DNA of 64,000 nt, taken from the NCBI GenBank assembly GCA_903825445.1, contig CAIKAS010000317.1, forward strand, positions 1 through 64,000. Direction: 5' to 3'. Each line of letters begins with the position of its first letter. Within the stretch, counting starts at the first letter, position 1. The notes under the pieces are model-generated. The model had not been told where the DNA came from, made no database searches, and worked only from the letters and a program-made list of their open reading frames with translations. Below, piece by piece: positions 19,380 through 28,250 of this stretch. The position numbers and the translations under genes were made by a program. This DNA is from an uncultured Acidobacteriia bacterium (GTDB taxonomy: Bacteria; Acidobacteriota; Terriglobia; Bryobacterales; Bryobacteraceae).

Positions 19380-20270
19380 ATGGTAAATCGGAGATCGTTC
19401 GCCAGACAAGTTATCGGTTATCTGCCAGTCTATGCCGTAGCAGCGTCGGTTGCGGCACGCGCCGACGCCCAGCAGGTACCAACTGGAGGAACAGGCCAAC
19501 AGTACCCGCCGGGACGAGGCCCGTTTGATGGTAGTCCGGTTGGCGACCCGCTGCCTGGGCAGAAGTGGCTGGTTCACGACCACACGAGGCCGCAGCCGCG
19601 AAAGGTGACACCCGGCCAGCCGATTTCCACGATGTCGGCGCCATCCGATGCAATTGTGTTGTTCGACGGCAAGGATCTCTCGAAGTGGAATGCTGTCGGC
19701 GGCGGACGTGGCGGCGCTGCTCCTTCCACCGAACCCCAATGGAAGATCACAGACGGCCACGCCGAGATGCGCGGCGGCATTGCCACCAAAGAAAGCTTCG
19801 GCGATATTCAACTCCATGTCGAGTGGACAACGCCGCCGGTGGACGATCCTACACGCGTCGGACAGCAGCGCGGCAACAGCGGTATCGTTTTCATGGGACG
19901 CTACGAGGTGCAGATACTCTCGGGCTTTAACAACCCCACCTACGCGGATGGCGGCGTGGGCGCCATCTACGGAGTATACCCACCGATGGTCAACCCCTGT
20001 TTGCCGGAAGGACAGTGGAATACTTATGACTTTGTTTTCGAAGCGCCCAGGTTCGAGGGAGAGAAGCTGGTCAAACCGGCGTTTCTCACCTTATTCTTCA
20101 ACGGTGTGATCGTGCACAACCGGGCGCAGTTTCTCGGATCAACGGCGCACGAGCCGATCGCGGTGTACACTCCGCACGCGGCGGAACTCCCCCTTCAGTT
20201 GCAGGGGCATGTCGGACCCGCCTGGTATCGAAACATCTGGGTTCGTCGCTTGCCTGGCTACGATGCATGA
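19380..20270 (+). CDS. Exported DUF1080 (3-keto-disaccharide-hydrolase-like) protein
   Basis: The 296-residue protein has a twin-arginine-like signal (NRRSFARQVIGYLPVYAVAA). The DUF1080 jelly-roll is recognisable from VLFDGKDLSKWNAVGG (about 94), GDIQLHVEWTTP, GNSGIVFMGRYEVQILSG (about 163-180) and the closing GPAWYRNIWVRRL. Family members are concanavalin-like and some cleave 3-keto-glycosides. Here it is the last large gene of the rightward glycan operon, 80 bp after the esterase gene with a hairpin between them. Substrate is unknown. Confidence 0.88.
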   Translation: MVNRRSFARQVIGYLPVYAVAASVAARADAQQVPTGGTGQQYPPGRGPFDGSPVGDPLPGQKWLVHDHTRPQPRKVTPGQPISTMSAPSDAIVLFDGKDLSKWNAVGGGRGGAAPSTEPQWKITDGHAEMRGGIATKESFGDIQLHVEWTTPPVDDPTRVGQQRGNSGIVFMGRYEVQILSGFNNPTYADGGVGAIYGVYPPMVNPCLPEGQWNTYDFVFEAPRFEGEKLVKPAFLTLFFNGVIVHNRAQFLGSTAHEPIAVYTPHAAELPLQLQGHVGPAWYRNIWVRRLPGYDA

Positions 20271-20440
20271 TCGGCTATACCTTTGAGCTTGGGCTGTTGC
20301 GCGATTTCTTTGCGCGCGGTCTGATGCCGGAATGCATTCTTGACATCCAGCACGCGGAACGACGGCTTCAAGACGCGCAGCAGGCGAACGAAAAACACCA
20401 AGACTCACAACTGTATATCCCGCTGAAGACTAATCCGTGA
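20267..20440 (+). CDS. Possible 57-residue protein coupled to the DUF1080 gene
   Basis: An ATG overlapping the DUF1080 stop (ATGA) opens a 57-codon frame (MIGYTFELGLLRDFFARGL... ending LYIPLKTNP). The predicted peptide is amphipathic-helical with no known motif. The overlap favours reinitiation, but length and lack of a family make a real gene uncertain. Confidence 0.3.
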   Translation: MIGYTFELGLLRDFFARGLMPECILDIQHAERRLQDAQQANEKHQDSQLYIPLKTNP

Positions 20441-20624
20441 AATCGAATCAAGAAGCCCGGCGAGACGCCGCCACGACGTAGCTGCAAGCTTTTCGATAGG
20501 AGGGAGAAAGCGCGCGGACCTTTGTCCGAGCTGCTTGGGGCTGCCTGCGGCGATCACATCTACAAAATCATCTACAGTGGGTTTTCGGGAGCCGTGGCAA
20601 CCTCCCGCATCTGATTGAAAATAT
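20441..20624. other. Intergenic stretch with no supported gene
   Basis: Between the small frame after DUF1080 and the tRNA-Pro gene I see no convincing gene, terminator or repeat, apart from a short direct repeat of ctaca/atc-type words near 20557-20577. A minus-strand frame covers it but runs through the tRNA and is not credible. Confidence 0.5.
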
Positions 20625-20701
<77 letters not shown>

Positions 20702-20838
20702 AATAACCCAGTCTACACCGCCCCAATCGATACGCCTTCGTTGTACGGCGCTGTCGCAGCGGCCACACCATCGCAACACGCCCCAAAAACACCCTCCTCC
20801 CCGTGCGTTCCTCCAGCACAATATGCCACGATAGTGAC

Positions 20839-21771
20839 TTGATACTCACCCTCACAATGAACCCGGCGATCGACCGGACGATCGCCGTTGACCGGCTCGC
20901 TTTCGACGATCGCGCTTACATCCTCTCCACTAACGATTCCGCCGGCGGAAGAGGCATCAACGCCTCCTGCGTGATCCACTCTTTCGGCGGCAAAACCCTC
21001 GCTATTCTGCCAGCCGGAGGCGAACCTGCCATCCGTTTCGAGAAGTTCATGGACCACTGTGGTTTCCCCGTTGCCACGGTGCCGATCCGCAATGACATTC
21101 GCCTGAACCTGACCATCACGGATCGCCACGGCCTGACGGTCAAGTTGAATGAAGCCGGACCACGTCTGGATGCCGAAGAAGTGGCCAACGTGGAATCTAC
21201 CGTGGAGGCTTATCTTGGTTCCGCGAAATGGCTCATGCTGTGCGGCAGCCTTCCGCCTGGCGTACCTGCCGATTTCTACGCTCACCTGATTACCCGCGCT
21301 AAGAAAAAGAACGTCCGTACGCTTCTCGATACCGACGGCGACGCGCTTTCCCGTGGCATTGAGGCCGAGCCCACGATTGTCACGCCCAATCAGCAGGAAG
21401 CGGAACATCTGCTCAACACGATACTGCTCACGCGTTCCAGCGCCATCGCGGCGGCGCGCCGCATCCAGACCATGGGCGCGGGATCGGTGGTTTTGTCGCT
21501 CGGTAGTCGCGGTGCTATCGGGGCGTCGGGCACTGAAATCTGGGAAGCAATCCCCCCACGCGTAGAGGCAATTTCCCCCATCGGCGCCGGCGATGCCATG
21601 GCGGCAGCATTGTTATGGTCGATGGAAAACGGCGACCCGTTTCAGCAGGCGCTTAGCTGGGGCGTAGCCGCCGGAACAGCGTCGGCGAAATTGCCGGGAA
21701 TGCAGTTTGCCACACTTGACCAGGCTCGCGCCGTTCGCAACGATCTCGACCTTCGCAGGATCGAGGCTTGA
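20839..21771 (+). CDS. PfkB-family sugar-phosphate kinase, 1-phosphofructokinase/tagatose-6-phosphate kinase type
   Basis: The protein of about 311 residues begins LILTLTMNPAIDRTI, the usual opening of 1-phosphofructokinases, and carries AGGRGINAS (normally GGKGIN), CGSLPPGVP and the C-terminal catalytic GAGDAMAAALL. It should phosphorylate a phosphorylated hexose in the cytoplasm. The start is uncertain: TTG at 20839 gives the family's normal N-terminus, an in-frame GTG lies at 20803 and an ATG at 20857. No partner PTS gene is near. Its stop overlaps the murJ start codon (TTGA). Confidence 0.85.
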   Translation: MILTLTMNPAIDRTIAVDRLAFDDRAYILSTNDSAGGRGINASCVIHSFGGKTLAILPAGGEPAIRFEKFMDHCGFPVATVPIRNDIRLNLTITDRHGLTVKLNEAGPRLDAEEVANVESTVEAYLGSAKWLMLCGSLPPGVPADFYAHLITRAKKKNVRTLLDTDGDALSRGIEAEPTIVTPNQQEAEHLLNTILLTRSSAIAAARRIQTMGAGSVVLSLGSRGAIGASGTEIWEAIPPRVEAISPIGAGDAMAAALLWSMENGDPFQQALSWGVAAGTASAKLPGMQFATLDQARAVRNDLDLRRIEA

Positions 21772-23420
21772 GCCAGAAGCCGGTTCCCGACCACGCGGCA
21801 AAGCGTGCGCACGACGGCTTTTTTCGATCCGCCGGTATCGTCTCCGCCGCGGTAGCGGCAAGTCGGCTCACCGGTCTGGTACGCGAGAGCGTGCTGAGCT
21901 GGCTATTTGGCGCCAGCGCCACGTTTGACGCGTATGCTGTGGGTTATCGTGTGGCGAACCTCGCGCGCGATTTGTTTGCCGAAGGTGCGCTCTCTTCGGC
22001 TTTCGTGCCTGCCTTTACCCGATACCTGACCACGAAGTCGCGCGCCGAGGCACGGGAACTTTCCAACATCACCGGCACGCTTCTGATCGCGATCGTCGGT
22101 AGCTTTTGCGCGCTGGGGATGCTGTTCAGCCCGCAGTTAGTGGAGGCGTTCGCTTCGGGGTTTCACGCCGTCCCCGGAAAGTTTGAACTGGCCACTCAAA
22201 TGGTGCGCACCATGTTTCCGCTTCTGCTGCTCGTTGCCGTGGCCGCGCAGGCGCAGGGCATCCTTTTCGCCTGCCGGCAGTATGGCGTACCGGCGCTTTC
22301 TTCCGCCATGTTCAACCTCGGCTCGATCGTTTCGGGGCTGGCGCTGGGGTATTGGCTCGGGCCAAAACTTAGCATCTCTCCCGTGCAGGGGATGGCGTAC
22401 GGAATCCTGTTCGGCGGTGTGGCGCAGCTTGGATTTCAGCTTCCAGCAGTTTGGCGGGCCGGCTTCGCGTGGCGGCCCCAATGGAATCCCCGACACGAAG
22501 GCGTCCGGCAGATCTTGCGCTTGATGGGGCCCGCTATTTTAGGTGGTGCCGCCATGCAAATCAATCTGCTGGTGAATACCAACATTGCCGCGGGCCTGCG
22601 GGATGCGGCTGGCCATGCGTTGAACGGGCCAGTGAGCTGGCTTTCGTACGCGTTCCGTTTCATGCAATTGCCCATGGGACTCTTTGGCGTGTCGATTGCC
22701 TCGGCCACGCTGCCGCGCATTTCCAAAAGTGCCGCGGAAGGTGACCTCGCTGGCTTTCGCGACACGCTCGCCCGGTCAATTGTGACAGTGCTCCTGTTGA
22801 CGATCCCTTCTTCGGTCGGCCTGCTTTTGTTGGGCGAGAGCATGATCGAAATTGTGTATCAGCATGGCCATTTTCTGGCCTTCGATACGCATCAGACTGC
22901 TACGGCGCTGTCGCTCTACGCCCTGGGCCTGGCTGGTTATGCGACCGTGAAACTGCTGGCGCCGGCTTTTTATGCGCTGGGCGACGCGCGCACTCCTATG
23001 CTGGTTAGCATGGCGTCCGTAGTGATCAACGCGGTATCAGCGGTAGCGCTGGTTCACGGCGCGGGAATGGGTTATGCGGGCCTGGCGCTTTCTCTGTCTC
23101 TGGTCTCCACGTTCAATGCGCTTACCCTTGCGGCGCTGATCCGGTCGCGGATCGGCAGCGGCGTCCTCGAAACTGCGCTCTTGCTCAGCCTGGGAAAAAT
23201 CTTGCTGTCTGCGGCTGTAATGGGCGCGATCGTTTACGCCGTGACGGTTACGTCACACACCTTCCTGGCTTCGGCTCGGCTTGCCGGTATCGCGAACATA
23301 GCATTCGGCGTACCCGTTGGGGCGCTCACGTTCTACGCGGCCGCATCGGCATTGGGCATCGCCGAGCTATCGGAAGCCCGCGACGCCGTGTTCCGCAAGT
23401 TTCGCCGCAGTGAGGCGTGA
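21768..23420 (+). CDS. murJ: Lipid II flippase MurJ (MviN family)
   Basis: The 550-residue polytopic membrane protein has the MurJ opening (SAAVAASRLTGLVRESVLSWLFGASATFDAYAVGYRVANLARDLFAEGALSSAFVPAF, residues about 26-83). The basic residues R and R in the first helices and the roughly 14 membrane segments fit the family. It moves lipid II to the periplasmic face for peptidoglycan synthesis. The likely start is a TTG overlapping the kinase stop. Length is normal for the family (about 510-550). Confidence 0.93.
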   Translation: MSQKPVPDHAAKRAHDGFFRSAGIVSAAVAASRLTGLVRESVLSWLFGASATFDAYAVGYRVANLARDLFAEGALSSAFVPAFTRYLTTKSRAEARELSNITGTLLIAIVGSFCALGMLFSPQLVEAFASGFHAVPGKFELATQMVRTMFPLLLLVAVAAQAQGILFACRQYGVPALSSAMFNLGSIVSGLALGYWLGPKLSISPVQGMAYGILFGGVAQLGFQLPAVWRAGFAWRPQWNPRHEGVRQILRLMGPAILGGAAMQINLLVNTNIAAGLRDAAGHALNGPVSWLSYAFRFMQLPMGLFGVSIASATLPRISKSAAEGDLAGFRDTLARSIVTVLLLTIPSSVGLLLLGESMIEIVYQHGHFLAFDTHQTATALSLYALGLAGYATVKLLAPAFYALGDARTPMLVSMASVVINAVSAVALVHGAGMGYAGLALSLSLVSTFNALTLAALIRSRIGSGVLETALLLSLGKILLSAAVMGAIVYAVTVTSHTFLASARLAGIANIAFGVPVGALTFYAAASALGIAELSEARDAVFRKFRRSEA

Positions 23421-23451
23421 CCTGCCCGGTTTGTTAAACTACTGATAATTC

Positions 23452-24231
23452 ATGCTTCCCGATATTCAGCACGCCATCCGTCTGCAGATTCTCGATGACA
23501 GGGTCGCCGCGCTGACCAAAGAGATCGCCGCGCTGCCGAAACATATCGCGGAGATCGAAAAGAAGCTCGAATCGCATCAGCGTCGTCTGGAAATCGACAA
23601 GGCCGCTCTGCTGGCCAATCAAAAGGACCGGAAACGCCTTGAAGGTGAGATCCAGGCGCACGAGCAGAAGGTCTCCAAGCTGAAATCGCAGATGATGGAT
23701 GCGAAAACCAATGAGCAATACCGCGCATTCCAGCATGAGATCGATTTCGCTGGCCAGGAAACACGCAAGGCCGAAGACCGCATTCTTGAATTGATGACCG
23801 ACGCCGAGCCGCTTGAAAAGGCCGTGAAAGCCGCCGAAGTATCGCTGGCGACGGAAAAGAAGCATGTGGACGCGGAAAAGGCAGCCGCGCGCGAGCGGAC
23901 CGCCACCGACCAAAAAGAGATTGATTCGCTGAAAGCCGAACGGGCGTCGATCGTCACGCAAATGACGCCATCGGTGGCCTCAAACTACGAGCGCATTCGC
24001 AAGGGCCGCGCCGGCGTGGGAATCAGCGAGGCTGCGGCAGGGCGCTGCGTACGCTGCAACATCGTGCTGCGCCCTCAGTTTTATCAGGATTTGAAGAAGG
24101 GCGAAACTATCATGACCTGCGAAAGTTGCGGACGGATTCTTTACTACAACCCCGCTCGCGGCGTCGATGATCTGAGTGGCGGAACCCGGGTCAATATGAG
24201 CGCGGGCACCGGCGTCGCCAGCGACGACTAG
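23452..24231 (+). CDS. Coiled-coil protein with C-terminal C4 zinc ribbon
   Basis: The 259-residue protein consists of a long coiled coil (about residues 10-170, rich in E, K, A and L heptads) and a C-terminal zinc ribbon (CVRCNIVLRPQFY ... CESCGRILYY, four cysteines). This is the widespread bacterial 'zinc ribbon domain-containing protein' family, whose role is unsettled; some members are linked to RNA or ribosome metabolism. It starts 31 bp after murJ on the same strand and may be co-transcribed with it. Confidence 0.85.
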   Translation: MLPDIQHAIRLQILDDRVAALTKEIAALPKHIAEIEKKLESHQRRLEIDKAALLANQKDRKRLEGEIQAHEQKVSKLKSQMMDAKTNEQYRAFQHEIDFAGQETRKAEDRILELMTDAEPLEKAVKAAEVSLATEKKHVDAEKAAARERTATDQKEIDSLKAERASIVTQMTPSVASNYERIRKGRAGVGISEAAAGRCVRCNIVLRPQFYQDLKKGETIMTCESCGRILYYNPARGVDDLSGGTRVNMSAGTGVASDD

Positions 24232-24253
24232 GTCCGAGCCGCCGACCTCGCGT

Positions 24254-25279
24254 CTACCGCAAAAAACGCGACGCCAGCAAGCCGAACCCTGCCACGATCA
24301 AATTCCGAAATAAGAAGCGGGATTTCTTCGGCGCCTTCGCCGCAAACGCGGGCGCGGGTACTTCCCCGTCAGGCGCCAGAACCTTGACCGAACCTGGTCC
24401 CGGCTCCTTCGGGCGATCTTCCTGGACGATCACCGGCTTAACCGGGTCGCGTCGCATCGCGTCATCAAACTGAGTTTCGAACGCCTGCCTGGCAATGTCA
24501 TAGGGATTGGAACGCGGGATCGGCGTCCGCGCGACTTGCGGTTCCGCAGCGGGAGCAATCAGTTGCGCTCGCTCGCACAGTTTCTCGATCGCGATAACCA
24601 GACGTTGAAGATTATTGTCGGTTTCGGTCGCCCGAACGCGCAATGACTCTATGGAACCTGCCTGATCCGCCAGTGCCTTCTCTATGGCACCGATTCGCAA
24701 CGAGATTTTTTCGCCGATTGCCTCTTCAAAACTTGCCAGCACACGCTGATGGGATTGTTCAGTTTCTGCGGCGAAACGGCTGCGCAGATCGTCGAAACGG
24801 GCAGACACATTCCTTTCCACAAGGTCTGGCAATTCCGCCCGGGTTTCCTCCACTTTCAATTGCACCGCGGCTACGGATGCATTGACGCTGCGCTCAGCTT
24901 CTGTCACGCGCTCGCGTAATAATTCCAGTTCTCGGGTATTCTCTTCCACCCTGCGGTCCAGATCCGCTAACAATGAGAAGTAGTTTCCGGAATCGGCGGG
25001 AATGGCAGCCGCCGCCCTTTCTTCCGGCCGGCTGATCGACTCAATGCGCGCTTCCACCCGTTCTAAACGGTCAAGAAGCGGCTCGATATTCAGGAATTCT
25101 TCCACTTCGTTAGACTCATCCGGTGCTGTTTCGGAGAAACTTGTCTTAGAATACGAGGGTGCGGAGTCGGGTGTCGCCCGCTCCCGGCCCGGGCGAGCAC
25201 GTGATCGTCCAGCGGTAAATCCCATAGCGATACCTGTGCCGGCCACCACTGCAAGTCCTCTGAGAATTCGGTTCGCCAT
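24254..25279 (-). CDS. Coiled-coil protein with hydrophobic segments at both ends, unknown function
   Basis: The 341-residue protein has a short hydrophobic N-terminus (ILRGLAVVAGTGIAMGF), a long helical middle (about 60-245) with heptad-like ELELLRERVTEAERSV, and a C-terminal hydrophobic tail (FLFRNLIVAGFGLLASRFLR) after a basic KKSR. It could span or tether to the membrane at the C-terminus. I do not recognise a family. It converges with the zinc-ribbon gene, leaving 22 bp between stops. Confidence 0.7.
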   Translation of the reverse strand: MANRILRGLAVVAGTGIAMGFTAGRSRARPGRERATPDSAPSYSKTSFSETAPDESNEVEEFLNIEPLLDRLERVEARIESISRPEERAAAAIPADSGNYFSLLADLDRRVEENTRELELLRERVTEAERSVNASVAAVQLKVEETRAELPDLVERNVSARFDDLRSRFAAETEQSHQRVLASFEEAIGEKISLRIGAIEKALADQAGSIESLRVRATETDNNLQRLVIAIEKLCERAQLIAPAAEPQVARTPIPRSNPYDIARQAFETQFDDAMRRDPVKPVIVQEDRPKEPGPGSVKVLAPDGEVPAPAFAAKAPKKSRFLFRNLIVAGFGLLASRFLR

Positions 25280-25371
25280 TCGAGTTTCCGATAATTAACG
25301 CCCGGACGCTACGACCTCAGTATAAGGACCGGGTGCCCTGGTTCGCAATACATTTCGTGTCCGGATTGTTC

Positions 25372-26028
25372 TTATGGTAGCGGCAGAGGGTCTTTCCCCT
25401 GCAGCCCGGAAGCCGATTGATTCGGCTGCCAGAGATTCTCCGCCGCTCCTGCTTTCCGGCTGGCCCAGCGGCTCCAGACAAAAAAAGCGTCGCTCAGACG
25501 GTTGAGATACGTTACAATTTCCCCGTCCACAGTCTCGTTCGCCGCCAGCGTGACGCAGAGTCTCTCAGCGCGGCGGCAGATCGTGCGGCATATATGCAGT
25601 TCCGCGTTCAACCGCAATCCGCCCGGCAGTACGAAAGACCGCAATGGCTCCAGTTCGTCGTTCATCCGATCCATCTCGCGTTCCAGCAGCGCGGATTCTG
25701 CGGACGTGATGCGGGGCTGCTGCGGATGCAGATCCTCCGGCAGAGTGGCAAGAACGGAGCCGGCATTGAAAAGTTCATGCTGCACTCGACGCAGAATCTC
25801 AGCCAGTACCGCCAGCGCGCCAACCCTTGCCGACAGTTCAATAGCGGACTCGCGCGCCAGGCCGACGAAGCTGTTGAGTTCGTCAATGGTCCCGTAAGCT
25901 TCGATGCGCAGGTCGTCCTTTCGACGCCGCTGTCCTCCCACCAAACTCGTCTGCCCCGTGTCGCCGCGCCGCGTGTACACGCGATTGATAGCCAGCCGGG
26001 GCTCGTTGAACGTTTTCGTCGGTTCCAT
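25372..26028 (-). CDS. Cob(I)alamin adenosyltransferase, PduO type
   Basis: The 218-residue protein carries the PduO-type signature (VYTRRGDTGQTSLVGGQRRRKDDLRIEAYGTIDELNS, about 17-53) and the later ICRTICRRAERLCVTLA and LNRLSDAFFVWSRWAS. It transfers the adenosyl group of ATP to cob(I)alamin in the cytoplasm. The ATG at 26028 has an AGGAAA site and lies six bases after the receptor gene. A longer start at 26058 would overlap that gene. Its place behind a BtuB-like receptor supports a role in corrinoid salvage. Confidence 0.92.
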   Translation of the reverse strand: MEPTKTFNEPRLAINRVYTRRGDTGQTSLVGGQRRRKDDLRIEAYGTIDELNSFVGLARESAIELSARVGALAVLAEILRRVQHELFNAGSVLATLPEDLHPQQPRITSAESALLEREMDRMNDELEPLRSFVLPGGLRLNAELHICRTICRRAERLCVTLAANETVDGEIVTYLNRLSDAFFVWSRWASRKAGAAENLWQPNQSASGLQGKDPLPLP

Positions 26029-26033
26029 ATTTC

Positions 26034-28250
26034 CTAGCGTGAACCCGCCAGACTCCACTTCAGGCCCAACACGACATTCAGCAGCGGTGCCGGATATCCG
26101 AAGATTTCTTCGTAACGCTGGTCGAGAGCGTTGTGCAGATTGGTATACGCGGTTAGTTTACCGTGAACGCGATAGTTCACGTTGATTCCGAGATCCTGAT
26201 AGCCCGGATTCACAAAGAGTCCTGCTGACACGCCTTGGTTAGGTTCCGCGTCCAGTGTGTGTCCACGCCAGCTGCCCACCAGATTCACATCCGCGCGCCC
26301 GTGTCGCAGCGTCGCCACGAAGGAGCCGGATTGTTTTGGACGTCGCAGCAGCGGTTCGCCGAGGTAGAAATAGGGCGCGACCAGCCCCGTACTGCCCTCG
26401 AGCGACAACACATCGGACTCCAGCCAGGTATAACCTGCCGTCAGTGACAGCCATCGGGTCGGTCTAAGTTGCGCCGATGTCTCGATGCCCTCGGCTCGGG
26501 CTGTGCCCAGATTGCCTGTGGCGTACGGTGAGAACTCGCCGTACGGCCCGCCAAGACTAACAATAAGATCGCGGTAGCGATTGTGAAACCAGGTGGCGTC
26601 AAGCGAAAGTTTGCTGGCGAAAAGCGTTTCTTCGATGCCGGCATCGTAGCCCTGCACGTGCTCTGGTAACAGTGCGGGGTTATTGGTAAAGACAATCGCT
26701 GCACCGCCCGGAGGTCGGATTCCCGTGCCATAGGAAGCATGAATCCGCGTGGTCGGGCGTATCAGATAGGATCCCGAAAGCCGCGGAGACACTTCCGTAT
26801 CGGATTGCGCCGGAAAGTCCGGACGTGGAATTACTGCGGTCAAGTCCCCCGGAATGAGTGGCGTCATATACGTTTCGGCACGCAGACCCAGATTGATATA
26901 TAGCTTCCGGATCGTCATGCGGGTTTCAAGGTATTCGCTGATCGCATCGCGCCGCAAAAGGAAATCGGAGCCCGCCGCATTCAACGCCACCGTGTCTCGC
27001 GTTTCTTCACGATCGACGACAACGCCGGCAGTCATCGTCAGCATCTTGCTGATCGTGTAGGTAGCCCGTAGTTCGCCATTGGCATTGAGATCTTTATCGA
27101 ACAGTGGGCTGGAACCCGGCCCGGTGGGGAAGGTCTCCAGGTTGTTATTCCAGTAAACGCCGCCGATAACGTCCAGTCGTAATTTGTCAGTCAAATCGCC
27201 GTTGTAATGCACGCCATAGTTGGACGTGTTGTTCTTGCTGCGGGCGATTTTGTTGAGACCAGGGAACAGACCGAGCGGGTTGGAACCGTAAGGCCCGGGC
27301 TCACCCACATTGTTTGAGTCGAAGTCGCCAAAAAATGAGATCTTATTCGTGCGCCAACGGTGGTCGAGCGCCAGCAGTCCGTTGTCGTTGCGGTAATCGT
27401 TGTTCGTTACCGGTCCGTTGCTGAGCAAACTGGAAAACGAGCCCGCCACTCCCCAGCCTCTGGCAAACATCGTCTCGCCACTGAGCGAGTCCCGATTCTC
27501 GTCGTGCGTTCCGCCTTCGGCAAGAACATCCAGCGCCGGCCCGTTCGCGGGCGAGCGCGTCTCGAAGTTCACCACGCTGCCGAGTGCGTACGATCCGTAG
27601 ACAGCGGATTGCGGCCCGCGCGCCACCTGCGCTTCTTCTACGGCATCGGCGGAAATGTGGGCGAAATCGAACAGCCCTCCACCGTAAAAGCCATTGAGTG
27701 GAACATCGTCCAGCAGTACGAGATTATAAGCGGGGTCGCCGCCCCGCACAAACAAGTCCGCCGTCGATCCGCGCGCCCCGCTCTGCGAAATCACCATGCC
27801 GGGCAGCGTTCGGAGCAGATCCACTGCCTGAGCTTCGTCGCGGTTCCGAAGGTCGTCGCCGGTGACAACGCTGACCTCGGTCCCCTGCTGCGCGGGAATC
27901 GTATCGATATTCGACGTGGCCGCGCGCACTGACTCAATCCGGGGCGCCAGCGACAGCCGGATCACGGCCGTCGGAGGAGAAACGACCGTGGCATACCCAG
28001 GTGCTGCCGCCCGCAGTTGCACGTTTTCGTAAAGTGGCGAAATGTAGAGATCGTAGATGCCGCGGTCGTCTGTAACTTGCCTCGTGATGATGCCCAGAGC
28101 ATTCACCGCTGCCACCTGCGCGCCGGGTATCGGATTGCCAGGCGGATCGAGAACCACCCCCTTGATTTCAGCCGCGTGAAGACCCAGCGAAAAAAAGGCC
28201 ACAGACAGCAACGCGCGGCGCAAACGGCGAAAATTACAAATCAGGCGCAC
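26034..28250 (-). CDS. TonB-dependent outer-membrane receptor, BtuB-like, with N-terminal CarboxypepD regulatory domain
   Basis: The 738-residue protein has a signal peptide, an N-terminal carboxypeptidase-regulatory-like domain (EIKGVVLDPPGNPIPGAQVAAVNALG, about 28-53), a plug domain (about 105-220; VVTGDDLRNRDEAQAVDLLRTLPGMVISQSGARGSTADLFVRGGDPAYNLVLLDDVPLN, positions about 127-185) and a beta-barrel ending in GLKWSLAGSR. Plug wording resembles vitamin B12 receptors. GTG at 28250 is preceded by CAGGAGA at a good distance and overlaps the cysteine-synthase-like gene by 17 bp. The following PduO gene suggests the cargo is a corrinoid, which is inference. Confidence 0.85.
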   Translation of the reverse strand: MRLICNFRRLRRALLSVAFFSLGLHAAEIKGVVLDPPGNPIPGAQVAAVNALGIITRQVTDDRGIYDLYISPLYENVQLRAAAPGYATVVSPPTAVIRLSLAPRIESVRAATSNIDTIPAQQGTEVSVVTGDDLRNRDEAQAVDLLRTLPGMVISQSGARGSTADLFVRGGDPAYNLVLLDDVPLNGFYGGGLFDFAHISADAVEEAQVARGPQSAVYGSYALGSVVNFETRSPANGPALDVLAEGGTHDENRDSLSGETMFARGWGVAGSFSSLLSNGPVTNNDYRNDNGLLALDHRWRTNKISFFGDFDSNNVGEPGPYGSNPLGLFPGLNKIARSKNNTSNYGVHYNGDLTDKLRLDVIGGVYWNNNLETFPTGPGSSPLFDKDLNANGELRATYTISKMLTMTAGVVVDREETRDTVALNAAGSDFLLRRDAISEYLETRMTIRKLYINLGLRAETYMTPLIPGDLTAVIPRPDFPAQSDTEVSPRLSGSYLIRPTTRIHASYGTGIRPPGGAAIVFTNNPALLPEHVQGYDAGIEETLFASKLSLDATWFHNRYRDLIVSLGGPYGEFSPYATGNLGTARAEGIETSAQLRPTRWLSLTAGYTWLESDVLSLEGSTGLVAPYFYLGEPLLRRPKQSGSFVATLRHGRADVNLVGSWRGHTLDAEPNQGVSAGLFVNPGYQDLGINVNYRVHGKLTAYTNLHNALDQRYEEIFGYPAPLLNVVLGLKWSLAGSR